Below are positions 1-5,280 of a stretch of 7,330 nt of DNA, in pieces. Source of the DNA: Sulfurospirillum sp. UBA1314 (GTDB lineage: Bacteria > Campylobacterota > Campylobacteria > Campylobacterales > Sulfurospirillaceae); the NCBI GenBank assembly GCA_002307095.1, contig DBTO01000134.1:12221-19550 (forward strand), read 5' to 3'. The notes beneath the pieces are model-generated. The model was not told the DNA's origin, did no database searches, and saw only the letters and a list, made by a program, of their open reading frames with translations. How positions within the stretch are numbered: the stretch's first letter is position 1; every line of letters starts with the position of its first letter. The translations under genes were made by a program, and so were the position numbers.

Positions 1-272
1 CCCACAACTTTATCGGAAGTGATAAGTCTGGTTGCCGCGTTGGCAGACTCGACTTTATCGCCTTTGGTATCGACTAAAACCAGTTTAAGGCTGTCGCCAT
101 TTTTGAGTTTTGGCTGTAAGAAATTGGCAAGCTCAACTCCCTCATACGCCACTTGACCATAGCCCGCGAGTGCCCCACTCATCGGTAATATCACACCCAC
201 ATTAATCTCTTTTGCAAAAGCACTTGTTGCCATTATGGCGGCAAGGCTTAATAGTGTCATAAAAGAACGCAT
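1..272 (-). CDS. ABC transporter substrate-binding protein, LivJ/LivK type (N-terminal part)
   Basis: Only the first 90 codons plus two bases are inside the window; the gene runs off the left edge. Residues 1-20 form a typical Sec signal peptide: Arg2, a hydrophobic core, then Ala-Phe-Ala before Lys21 as the likely cleavage site. The mature start (from about residue 23) has a short beta strand (INVGVILP), a Ser-Gly-Ala-x-Ala-Gly-Tyr-Gly loop, then a helix (EGVELAN), a second strand (LKLVLVDTKGD) and a helix with Ala-Thr-Arg-Leu-Ile. This matches the first lobe of the type I periplasmic binding proteins that feed branched-chain amino-acid and related ABC importers. The product should be periplasmic and deliver a ligand to a Liv-type permease, which is not in the window. 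The ligand cannot be read from this part; amino acids are the commonest for the family, but amides, urea and aromatic acids are known too. The ATG is supported by AAGGAG five bases upstream. Confidence 0.85.
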   Translation of the reverse strand, partial: MRSFMTLLSLAAIMATSAFAKEINVGVILPMSGALAGYGQVAYEGVELANFLQPKLKNGDSLKLVLVDTKGDKVESANAATRLITSDKVV

Positions 273-277
273 CTTTT

Positions 278-283
278 CTCCTT
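278..283 (-). promoter_or_regulatory. Ribosome binding site of the substrate-binding protein gene
   Basis: AAGGAG on the minus strand, five bases before the ATG at 272-270. It fixes the start codon and hence the signal peptide. Confidence 0.75.
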
Positions 284-317
284 TAAAAAATTCCCAAGAA
301 AGTCTAACACAATCAAG

Positions 318-323
318 ATTATG
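318..323 (-). promoter_or_regulatory. Possible -10 box of the substrate-binding protein gene
   Basis: CATAAT on the minus strand, about 45 bases upstream of the ATG. No clear -35 box is visible, which is usual for Campylobacterota sigma-70 promoters. It suggests the gene can be transcribed separately from the chemoreceptor gene upstream. It rests on a single near-consensus hexamer and is tentative. Confidence 0.3.
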
Positions 324-354
324 ATCGTCTCAAAGAGGGAGAAAAATGCAGCAG

Positions 355-379
355 AAAAAAGCGCTTTGAAGGCTTCTTT
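355..379 (-). terminator. Possible intrinsic terminator after the soluble chemoreceptor gene
   Basis: Read on the minus strand, AAAGAAGC, a nine-base loop and GCTTTTTT can pair as an eight-base stem with one G-U pair, the T run forming the 3' arm. It lies about 18 bases past the receptor stop codon and ahead of the next gene's promoter candidate, where a terminator would be expected. The stem is AT-rich and weak, so termination may be partial. Confidence 0.4.
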
Positions 380-383
380 GGTT

Positions 384-393
384 TTACATGTAA
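384..393. repeat. TTACATGTAA palindrome, copy 1
   Basis: A perfect ten-base palindrome, three bases beyond the stop codon (399-397) of the soluble chemoreceptor gene. The same ten bases recur at 2242-2251 and 5257-5266. Its function is unknown. Confidence 0.8.
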
Positions 394-396
394 GGA

Positions 397-1578
397 TTAT
401 TCGGGGTGATTTTCCGCAACATTCAACGCTTCTGAGACATCGACAATGACTTGAAGTTTTTGGATGATCTCATTCATCGCACGACTCTCTTCTTGAGCGG
501 CGAGACTAATGCGCTCGACCTCCGCTTGCGTTTTGATAATCTCATCCACCGTGCGTTGCAATGCTGGCACGATTTGGTCGACCACTTTTTGAACATCCAT
601 GATGGAGATGCGAATGTTATCGGTTGATTTGTTGCTTTGGTCGGAGAGTTTGCGCACTTCACTGGCTACCACGGCAAACCCACGCCCATGATCGCCTGCA
701 CGCGCCGCTTCGATGGTGGCATTGAGTGCTAAAAGGTTGGTTTCACTGGCGATATACTTAATCGCGGTCGTAATGTTGCCGATCTGCTCAACCGCTTCGG
801 TCAACTCTTTTGCCATAGCGTTGGTGACTTGAACATTTTTAACTTCAGCTGCAAGTTTGGTGTTGACCACCACAATCGTATTGGCGGTGTCTTCGATGGA
901 CTGCGAAGCGCTTTGGGTGATCAGCGAAATCTCTTTGGTCTGCTCTGCCAATCTTTGAGAGATGTCGCGTGCCTCTTGGAGTGCTTTATCGCTGTTAATG
1001 GCGGTGACAATTTGGGCTAAGCCACTCACACTCTCTGCCGTAGCCGAACGAGGAGGACTTGGCATGACAATAACATCTGGGCGCAAAAGATGGCTGTATT
1101 TGGTGTAAAGTGCTTTGCCTGATGAGACGTAGCCATCGGTTCCGATGATGTATTTGGCGCTGCTTAACGCCTCTTTAGTTTCTGTGTCACTGCACTCATC
1201 AAACGCAATCACTTGGTAGGTGACGTGATCGAGTTTGTAAAATTTTAAAAACTTTAACAGAACATTCGCCCCCGAAGTACTGTTGTTAAAAATAATGACA
1301 TTTTCGCCTGCAGGAATGCGACTCACCCCCACGAAAAAATCGGTGGGTGGCACAAATTCAACGGCAACCACTTTTTCTTTGCCATATTTTTTCACCATTT
1401 CGTCATAGCGGTTGGTAAAACAGACGATTAAATCAAAATTGGCTGGATCATAATTTTGATAGTTACTCAAAGTAGCTTTTTGGTAAACCGCTGTCGTTGA
1501 AAGTGTCGCATCCACCAAAGAGACAAGCTCCGCAGTGGTCGCTTCATTGGCTCCGATTAACAATAAATTGACGCTCAT
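397..1578 (-). CDS. Cytoplasmic methyl-accepting chemotaxis protein with unassigned N-terminal sensor domain
   Basis: A 393-residue chemoreceptor with no signal peptide or membrane segment, so cytoplasmic. Residues 1-195 form an alpha/beta domain: strand-helix starts LLLIGANEATT and FDLIVCFTNRYDE in one half, then VIIFNNSTSGANVLLKFL and AKYIIGTDG in a second half. I do not recognise it as PAS, Cache or a four-helix bundle. Its two-lobe pattern recalls the PrpR N-terminal sensor or type I binding-protein folds, which is inference only. Residues about 200-385 are the coiled-coil signalling hairpin, with the conserved tip at 275-312 (ETNLLALN, EAARAGDHGRGFAVV, SEVRKL) that contacts CheA and CheW. 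Two tip details are non-consensus: Thr288 replaces an Ala, and Asp296 replaces the common Glu. About 85 residues lie on each side of the tip, which suits the shortest (24-heptad) class. There is no C-terminal CheR-binding pentapeptide. The ATG is preceded by AGGGGA. It should sense an intracellular signal and feed CheA/CheY motility control. Confidence 0.9.
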   Translation of the reverse strand: MSVNLLLIGANEATTAELVSLVDATLSTTAVYQKATLSNYQNYDPANFDLIVCFTNRYDEMVKKYGKEKVVAVEFVPPTDFFVGVSRIPAGENVIIFNNSTSGANVLLKFLKFYKLDHVTYQVIAFDECSDTETKEALSSAKYIIGTDGYVSSGKALYTKYSHLLRPDVIVMPSPPRSATAESVSGLAQIVTAINSDKALQEARDISQRLAEQTKEISLITQSASQSIEDTANTIVVVNTKLAAEVKNVQVTNAMAKELTEAVEQIGNITTAIKYIASETNLLALNATIEAARAGDHGRGFAVVASEVRKLSDQSNKSTDNIRISIMDVQKVVDQIVPALQRTVDEIIKTQAEVERISLAAQEESRAMNEIIQKLQVIVDVSEALNVAENHPE

Positions 1579-1648
1579 GTACTTCCCCTTGCCCCGTATT
1601 CGTATTGATGAGATCGTGCTAAATAATGTTTTAATAGCTTCTCATTAC

Positions 1649-1654
1649 ATTGTA
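1649..1654 (-). promoter_or_regulatory. Possible -10 box for the soluble chemoreceptor gene (proximal)
   Basis: TACAAT on the minus strand, giving a leader of about 60 bases. It lies inside the small odd-centred palindrome TACATTGTA (1646-1654). It competes with the TATAAT at 1694-1689 as the promoter of this gene. Confidence 0.3.
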
Positions 1655-1688
1655 GACCATTCTTAATAAAGTCACGCTTTATTTGGAT

Positions 1689-1694
1689 ATTATA
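1689..1694 (-). promoter_or_regulatory. Possible -10 box for the soluble chemoreceptor gene (distal)
   Basis: A perfect TATAAT on the minus strand with a five-T run just upstream, the usual look of a Campylobacterota housekeeping promoter. It would give a leader of about 100 bases. The 210-base space between the divergent genes (1579-1788) holds this, the proximal candidate and the exporter promoter; I see no coding sequence in it. Confidence 0.4.
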
Positions 1695-1753
1695 AGAAAA
1701 ACGTGTGACAATTAAAGGACAAAAAAGAGGCAACACTTTTTTTTGAGTCGTTG

Positions 1754-1759
1754 TATAAT
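1754..1759 (+). promoter_or_regulatory. -10 box of the exporter operon
   Basis: A perfect TATAAT with an eight-T run at 1737-1744 upstream and no convincing -35 hexamer, typical of Campylobacterota sigma-70 promoters. Transcription would start near 1766, leaving a leader of about 23 bases before the LysE-family gene. Confidence 0.65.
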
Positions 1760-1777
1760 GAAGCCAATTTTTTCATT

Positions 1778-1784
1778 AAGGAGG
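1778..1784 (+). promoter_or_regulatory. Strong ribosome binding site of the LysE-family gene
   Basis: AAGGAGG, a full Shine-Dalgarno match, four bases before the ATG at 1789. It fixes the start codon. Confidence 0.8.
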
Positions 1785-1788
1785 CTGT

Positions 1789-2409
1789 ATGTTTGAGATT
1801 CAAAACTATTACAGTTTTGTTATGGCGGTTGTACTCTTTCAACTTATCCCTGGTGCTGGCACCATTGCGATCTTAAATGCAACGGCTCGCAATGGCATAG
1901 GAGCAGGAATGGGCGCTGTTTTGGGTACGCTTTTGGGTGATTTTGTTTTCATGATCGCAGCCCTTGCAGGACTTGCCGCCTTAATGCAGCAAAATCCTTT
2001 TGTGTTTGAGCTTTTGCAGTACTTTGGTGCGGCGTATTTGGTGTGGTTAGGGGTTGGATTACTGCGTGCAAAAATCGAATCCGATTCGGGGAAAATTGAG
2101 CCTAAAAAATCGGCGTTGGTCTATTTTAAACAGGCATTTTTTGTGAGCATTACTAACCCTAAAGTCATGCTGTTCTTTGTGGCGTTCTTTCCACTCTTTT
2201 TACGCCCCGATGCCACCAACACAACCTTAGTCGCGATGATCTTACATGTAAGCCTTATCAGCCTTATCTACCAAGCACTTTTGGTGCTTTTGGGCAATAC
2301 TTTAGCGCGTAAACTCAAAGCGTTTCCATTGGCGCGCAAAGTCGCAACGCGTTTAGCAGGCGTCGCATTGGTTGGCTTTGGCATCAAACTCGCGAGCAGA
2401 AACCGTTAA
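1789..2409 (+). CDS. LysE/RhtB-family amino-acid exporter
   Basis: 206 residues, the normal length for this family of inner-membrane proton-driven exporters of amino acids and derivatives. About six membrane segments can be seen (roughly residues 8-30, 40-62, 70-92, 112-137, 146-168 and 188-203). Family marks in order are the Pro-Gly loop (LIPGAGT, 19-25) in helix one; Gly-Ala-Val-Leu-Gly-Thr-Leu-Leu-Gly-Asp at 42-51 in helix two; FGAAYLVWLG at 79-88; and the signature TNPKVMLFF at 122-130 followed by a Phe-Phe-Pro. The pattern looks nearer to E. coli LeuE than to EamB, judged from memory. The substrate is not determined by sequence. It is the first gene of a two-gene unit with the EamA-type exporter, whose ATG starts one base after this gene's stop codon, so both are probably made together for export of related metabolites. 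Codons 152-155 contain a copy of the TTACATGTAA palindrome. Confidence 0.9.
   Translation: MFEIQNYYSFVMAVVLFQLIPGAGTIAILNATARNGIGAGMGAVLGTLLGDFVFMIAALAGLAALMQQNPFVFELLQYFGAAYLVWLGVGLLRAKIESDSGKIEPKKSALVYFKQAFFVSITNPKVMLFFVAFFPLFLRPDATNTTLVAMILHVSLISLIYQALLVLLGNTLARKLKAFPLARKVATRLAGVALVGFGIKLASRNR
2242..2251. repeat. TTACATGTAA palindrome, copy 2 (inside the exporter gene)
   Basis: The ten bases lie within codons Leu152-His153-Val154-Ser155; with flanking C and G the perfect palindrome is twelve bases (2241-2252). Being in coding sequence, it may be chance, or a site that tolerates coding constraint. Confidence 0.8.
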
Positions 2410-2410
2410 A

Positions 2411-3283
2411 ATGCCTCTGAGACATATTTTACTCGCTTTGAGTGTGGTCGTCATTTGGGGAGTCAATTTTGTGGTGATTCAAGTCGCCCTCACAGAGATT
2501 CCTCCCCTCTTGCTGACGTTTTTACGCTTCTTTTTTACAACGTTTCCAGCGATTTTTTTCTTCAAAAGACCTGCAAATACCTCATGGAAAATGCTCTTTT
2601 TCTATTCGTTGAGCATGTTTATCCTCGATTTTGCCTTTTTGTTTTCAGGAATGTATGTGGGCGTAAGCTCAGGCATCGCCTCACTCGCTTTGCAAACCCA
2701 AGTCTTTTTTACCGCTCTTTTAGCCGTCATTTTCATCAAAGAAAAGATGAGCTTGGCTAAAATCTTAGGAGCCATCGTCGCATTTTCGGGTATTGTCTTT
2801 GTAGGCTTTCATGCAGGTGGCGATGTCAATATTCTGGGGCTTTTTTTAGTCGAATGTGCCGCCCTTTCTTGGGCGATTGGCAACCTCGTCTCCAAACAGA
2901 TCGGCAAGGTTGACATGCTTAGCCTCGTTGTGTGGGGAAGTTTTATCTCGCTTCCTTTTTTGCTGGCATTCTCCTATATTTTTGAATCGCATCTGTGGAG
3001 CGTTGAGATATTTACACACCTCTCGGGCAAAAGTATTGGCGCTATTGCCTATCTTGCGTATCCAGTTACCTTGTTTGGTTTTGGCATTTGGAGTTGGCTA
3101 CTCAGTCGCTACCCTGCTACAACGGTAGCCCCTTTTACGCTGTTAGTACCTATCGTGGGCTTTTCTTCTTCCGCACTTTTGGTAGGAGAAGCACTGCCCA
3201 CATGGAAACTTTTTGCAGCCTTTTTGATTGTCTTAGGGTTGGTGATCAATCTTTACGGAGATCGGTTCAACAAACGCACGTAA
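2411..3283 (+). CDS. eamA: EamA-type O-acetylserine/cysteine exporter (drug/metabolite transporter superfamily)
   Basis: 290 residues with about ten membrane segments in two homologous EamA repeats (about 9-133 and 141-283), the standard form of this family. It strongly resembles E. coli EamA (YdeD), an inner-membrane exporter of O-acetylserine and cysteine: the N-terminal run VVVIWGVNFVVIQ, then PPLL, LRF, FPAIFF and KRP; LQTQVFFTALL with IKEK in repeat one; and SWAIGNLVSKQI, FGFGIW and VAPFTLLVPIVG in repeat two. This comparison is from memory, not an alignment. The ATG at 2411 is chosen over an in-frame TTG at 2372 because it places the Arg4 and first helix where the E. coli protein has them. 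It starts one base after the stop of the LysE-type gene and has only a weak Shine-Dalgarno, so translation is probably coupled. Cysteine or O-acetylserine export is the likeliest role; other amino acids are possible. Confidence 0.85.
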   Translation: MPLRHILLALSVVVIWGVNFVVIQVALTEIPPLLLTFLRFFFTTFPAIFFFKRPANTSWKMLFFYSLSMFILDFAFLFSGMYVGVSSGIASLALQTQVFFTALLAVIFIKEKMSLAKILGAIVAFSGIVFVGFHAGGDVNILGLFLVECAALSWAIGNLVSKQIGKVDMLSLVVWGSFISLPFLLAFSYIFESHLWSVEIFTHLSGKSIGAIAYLAYPVTLFGFGIWSWLLSRYPATTVAPFTLLVPIVGFSSSALLVGEALPTWKLFAAFLIVLGLVINLYGDRFNKRT

Positions 3284-3332
3284 GACTCTCTCCTAAACCT
3301 TTTTTGGTAACCGTTTTGTTTTTTTTATAGAC

Positions 3333-3338
3333 TACAAT
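3333..3338 (+). promoter_or_regulatory. Likely -10 box of the membrane chemoreceptor gene
   Basis: TACAAT with an eight-T run at 3319-3326 just upstream. Start of transcription would be near 3345, giving a leader of only about 23 bases. I found no sigma-28 or sigma-54 motif here, so the receptor appears to have a housekeeping promoter. Confidence 0.5.
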
Positions 3339-3357
3339 AAAACAGAACATTACCAAA

Positions 3358-3361
3358 AAGG
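3358..3361 (+). promoter_or_regulatory. Ribosome binding site that supports the GTG start
   Basis: AAGG six bases before GTG at 3368. It supports the GTG over an in-frame ATG at codon 15, which lies inside the first membrane segment. It is part of the right arm of the inverted repeat at 3298-3361. Confidence 0.6.
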
Positions 3362-3367
3362 CCTTCT

Positions 3368-5251
3368 GTGCTATTTAGAACAAAAATTATTATAACCGTA
3401 TCGGTGTTAATGCTTTCAAGCCTCCTTTCGTTTAGCCTCTTTAGCTATCAAGACACCAAAGAGAACAGCATCCATCAAATTGAATCAAGCCTTACGATGG
3501 CGACACACTCCTTTAAAGACTACATCGACCTTCTTATTGGGACGAAGAAAAACAACATCGAAAGTGCTTCGAGGTTTTTTAGAGACATCGACATTCGCAC
3601 CCTTCATGACATGGTCGAAAAACTCAAAGAGACGACGAAAATTGTAGGAGCCGTAGACTCTTATGTAGGATTTGAAGACGGAGCGATGATCTGGGGAAGC
3701 GATAAAAACAGACCACAAGGGTATGATCCGCGTGTCCAAGCGTGGTACAAACAGGCGAAGCACACTAAAACTATTAGCATTACCGATGCCTACGAAGAAG
3801 AGAGCACCAAACTACTAATGGTCACTATTGTGGCGCCTATTTTGGATGAAAACAGTGTTTTTATAGGGGTACTTGGCGTGGATATCGCGCTTAACTCTTT
3901 AACCAAAACTATCTCTGAGATCAAATTTGATGGAGGGTATGGCATCTTACAAGACACCAAAGGGATTATTCTTGCCCATCCAGACAAAGCGCTCATTGGC
4001 AAAAACTTAGAGACCGTTGTGCCAAGTCTCACACGTCAATTTGACGACAAACAAGAAGGCATCATCAATTACACTTACCATGGCATCGATAAACTCTATG
4101 CCTATACAATCTCAGCGCAAAGTGGTTGGAAAATCGCCATAGCCTTTGATAAATCAACCTCTTACTCTTTTTTAAACCTGCAAATTCAAAAGCTTTTTTT
4201 GATGGGCTCACTGATGCTCATTGGTTCCATCGTTATCATTGTGTTTTTAATCAAAGCGCTTTTAAAACCACTCAACCGTCTTGGGGATATCGCGTATGAG
4301 CTTTCCAGTGCGCATGGTGATCTGAGCCAAAGGCTGGATGTGAGAGGCGATGATGAATTTGCGAAAGTGTCGCTCTACATCAACACCTTCATCGCTAAAC
4401 TACACGAAATTGTCAGTAATTCAAAGAAAATTAGCCATGAAAATGCAGCAATTTCAGAACAGCTTTCTAAAAATACTTCTGAAATGGTACGCAATGTGGA
4501 GGCAGAATCCAACATCATGCTCTCAACTAAAAAGGAAGGAAATGCTTTAGCCGATGCCATTGAACACTCGGTCGAAACCGCTAAAGAGTCTCACCAGATT
4601 TTAGAAAAAACCCAAAAAGATATGAGTGCGATTAAGGCGCAATTTGAAAAATTAGAACAAACCATGCAAATTACGGCGCAAAAAGAGCAGAATATGGCTG
4701 AAAAACTCAATCACGTCAGCCACAGTACCAATGAAATCAAAGATATCTTAGGCATCATTCAAAACATTGCAGACCAGACCAATCTTTTGGCACTCAACGC
4801 GGCGATTGAAGCTGCTAGGGCGGGAGAGCATGGGCGTGGATTTGCCGTTGTGGCAGATGAAGTGCGAAAACTTGCCGAAGGAACGCAAAAAAGCCTTACC
4901 GATATTGATGCAACGATCAATGTTGTCGTACAATCCATTATGGATGCCAATACCGACATTGCTCACAATGCGCAAGAGGTCAATAACCTTGCTGCGGTCT
5001 CCATCGAACTAGAACAGAGCCTCAGCGATGTTGATTTGATCATTAGAAGTACCATAGTCAATACGGCTCAAACGGTTGATAGTTTCATTGCGACATCCGA
5101 AAGAATCAAACATATGGTAGGAGAAGTGGACAAAGTCAATCTTCTTTCTCAAAAGAATGTGGGTAGCATCGAAAACATTTCCCACGCTTCTGAACATCTG
5201 CACCAAATGACGGAAAATCTCAATAATGAACTGAGAAAATTCAAATCGTAA
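3368..5251 (+). CDS. Membrane methyl-accepting chemotaxis protein with periplasmic dCache domain
   Basis: 627 residues, starting with GTG. Layout: membrane helix at about 6-27 after Arg4/Lys6; a periplasmic double-Cache (dCache_1) domain at about 30-272; a second helix at about 277-297; HAMP at about 297-350 (PLNRLGDIA, GDLSQRL, DDEF); and a coiled-coil signalling domain to the end, with the conserved tip at 466-502 (ADQTNLLALNAAIEAARAGE, then GRGFAVVADEVRKLAE). It should sit in polar arrays and control CheA from a periplasmic ligand. The membrane-distal Cache pocket carries most of the known amino-acid motif: Tyr119, Trp126, Tyr127, Tyr142 and Asp172. However, the arginine two residues before the Trp, which binds the ligand carboxylate, is Gln124 (codon CAA at 3737-3739). 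The ligand may therefore be an amine or another molecule without that carboxylate. The arms around the tip are about 130-140 residues, far longer than in the soluble receptor. There is no CheR-tethering pentapeptide. The gene converges on opgB. Confidence 0.93.
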   Translation: MLFRTKIIITVSVLMLSSLLSFSLFSYQDTKENSIHQIESSLTMATHSFKDYIDLLIGTKKNNIESASRFFRDIDIRTLHDMVEKLKETTKIVGAVDSYVGFEDGAMIWGSDKNRPQGYDPRVQAWYKQAKHTKTISITDAYEEESTKLLMVTIVAPILDENSVFIGVLGVDIALNSLTKTISEIKFDGGYGILQDTKGIILAHPDKALIGKNLETVVPSLTRQFDDKQEGIINYTYHGIDKLYAYTISAQSGWKIAIAFDKSTSYSFLNLQIQKLFLMGSLMLIGSIVIIVFLIKALLKPLNRLGDIAYELSSAHGDLSQRLDVRGDDEFAKVSLYINTFIAKLHEIVSNSKKISHENAAISEQLSKNTSEMVRNVEAESNIMLSTKKEGNALADAIEHSVETAKESHQILEKTQKDMSAIKAQFEKLEQTMQITAQKEQNMAEKLNHVSHSTNEIKDILGIIQNIADQTNLLALNAAIEAARAGEHGRGFAVVADEVRKLAEGTQKSLTDIDATINVVVQSIMDANTDIAHNAQEVNNLAAVSIELEQSLSDVDLIIRSTIVNTAQTVDSFIATSERIKHMVGEVDKVNLLSQKNVGSIENISHASEHLHQMTENLNNELRKFKS

Positions 5252-5254
5252 CAC

Positions 5255-5268
5255 CTTTACATGTAAAG
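5255..5268. repeat. TTACATGTAA palindrome, copy 3 (14-base perfect palindrome)
   Basis: CTTTACATGTAAAG is the longest of the three copies and fills half of the 29-base space between two converging genes, three bases after the chemoreceptor stop codon. It could fold as a five-base stem with a CATG loop, but that stem is weak. The A run after it on the plus strand is the wrong base for an intrinsic terminator. Confidence 0.8.
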
Positions 5269-5280
5269 AAAAAAGAGCCT

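Larger units (their letters stand above)
3298..3361 (+). repeat. Long-spaced inverted repeat around the membrane chemoreceptor promoter
   Basis: The left arm TTTTTGGTAA (3301-3310) and right arm TTACCAAAAA (3350-3359) are perfect complements separated by 39 bases. CC before and GG after extend the match to twelve pairs if one extra T in the left arm (3298-3310) is bulged out. The -10 box lies between the arms. The right arm ends in AAAAAGG, which is the ribosome binding site of the chemoreceptor gene. Confidence 0.75.

Noticed and set aside
1600..1640. Sigma-28 (flagellar) promoter for the soluble chemoreceptor, from a CGATCT-like -10
   Set aside because: No -35 element lies at the right distance, and two ordinary -10 candidates are present upstream.
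1646..1654. TACATTGTA as a fourth copy of the TTACATGTAA repeat
   Set aside because: It has an extra central base and lacks the outer TT/AA on one side; it overlaps a candidate -10 box, so a chance match is as likely.
2372..2410. In-frame TTG start for the EamA-type exporter, overlapping the LysE-type gene by 38 bases
   Set aside because: The extra 13 residues are the out-of-frame tail of the upstream gene, and the ATG at 2411 gives the N-terminus expected for the family.
3284..3332. Intrinsic terminator after eamA ending in the eight-T run
   Set aside because: I could not find a stable GC-containing stem ahead of the T run; short matches such as ACC/GGT are too weak.
5255..5268. The 14-base palindrome between the converging genes as a bidirectional terminator
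   Set aside because: The possible stem is only five AT-rich pairs, and T runs are not downstream of it in either direction: plus has A's after it, minus has T's before it.
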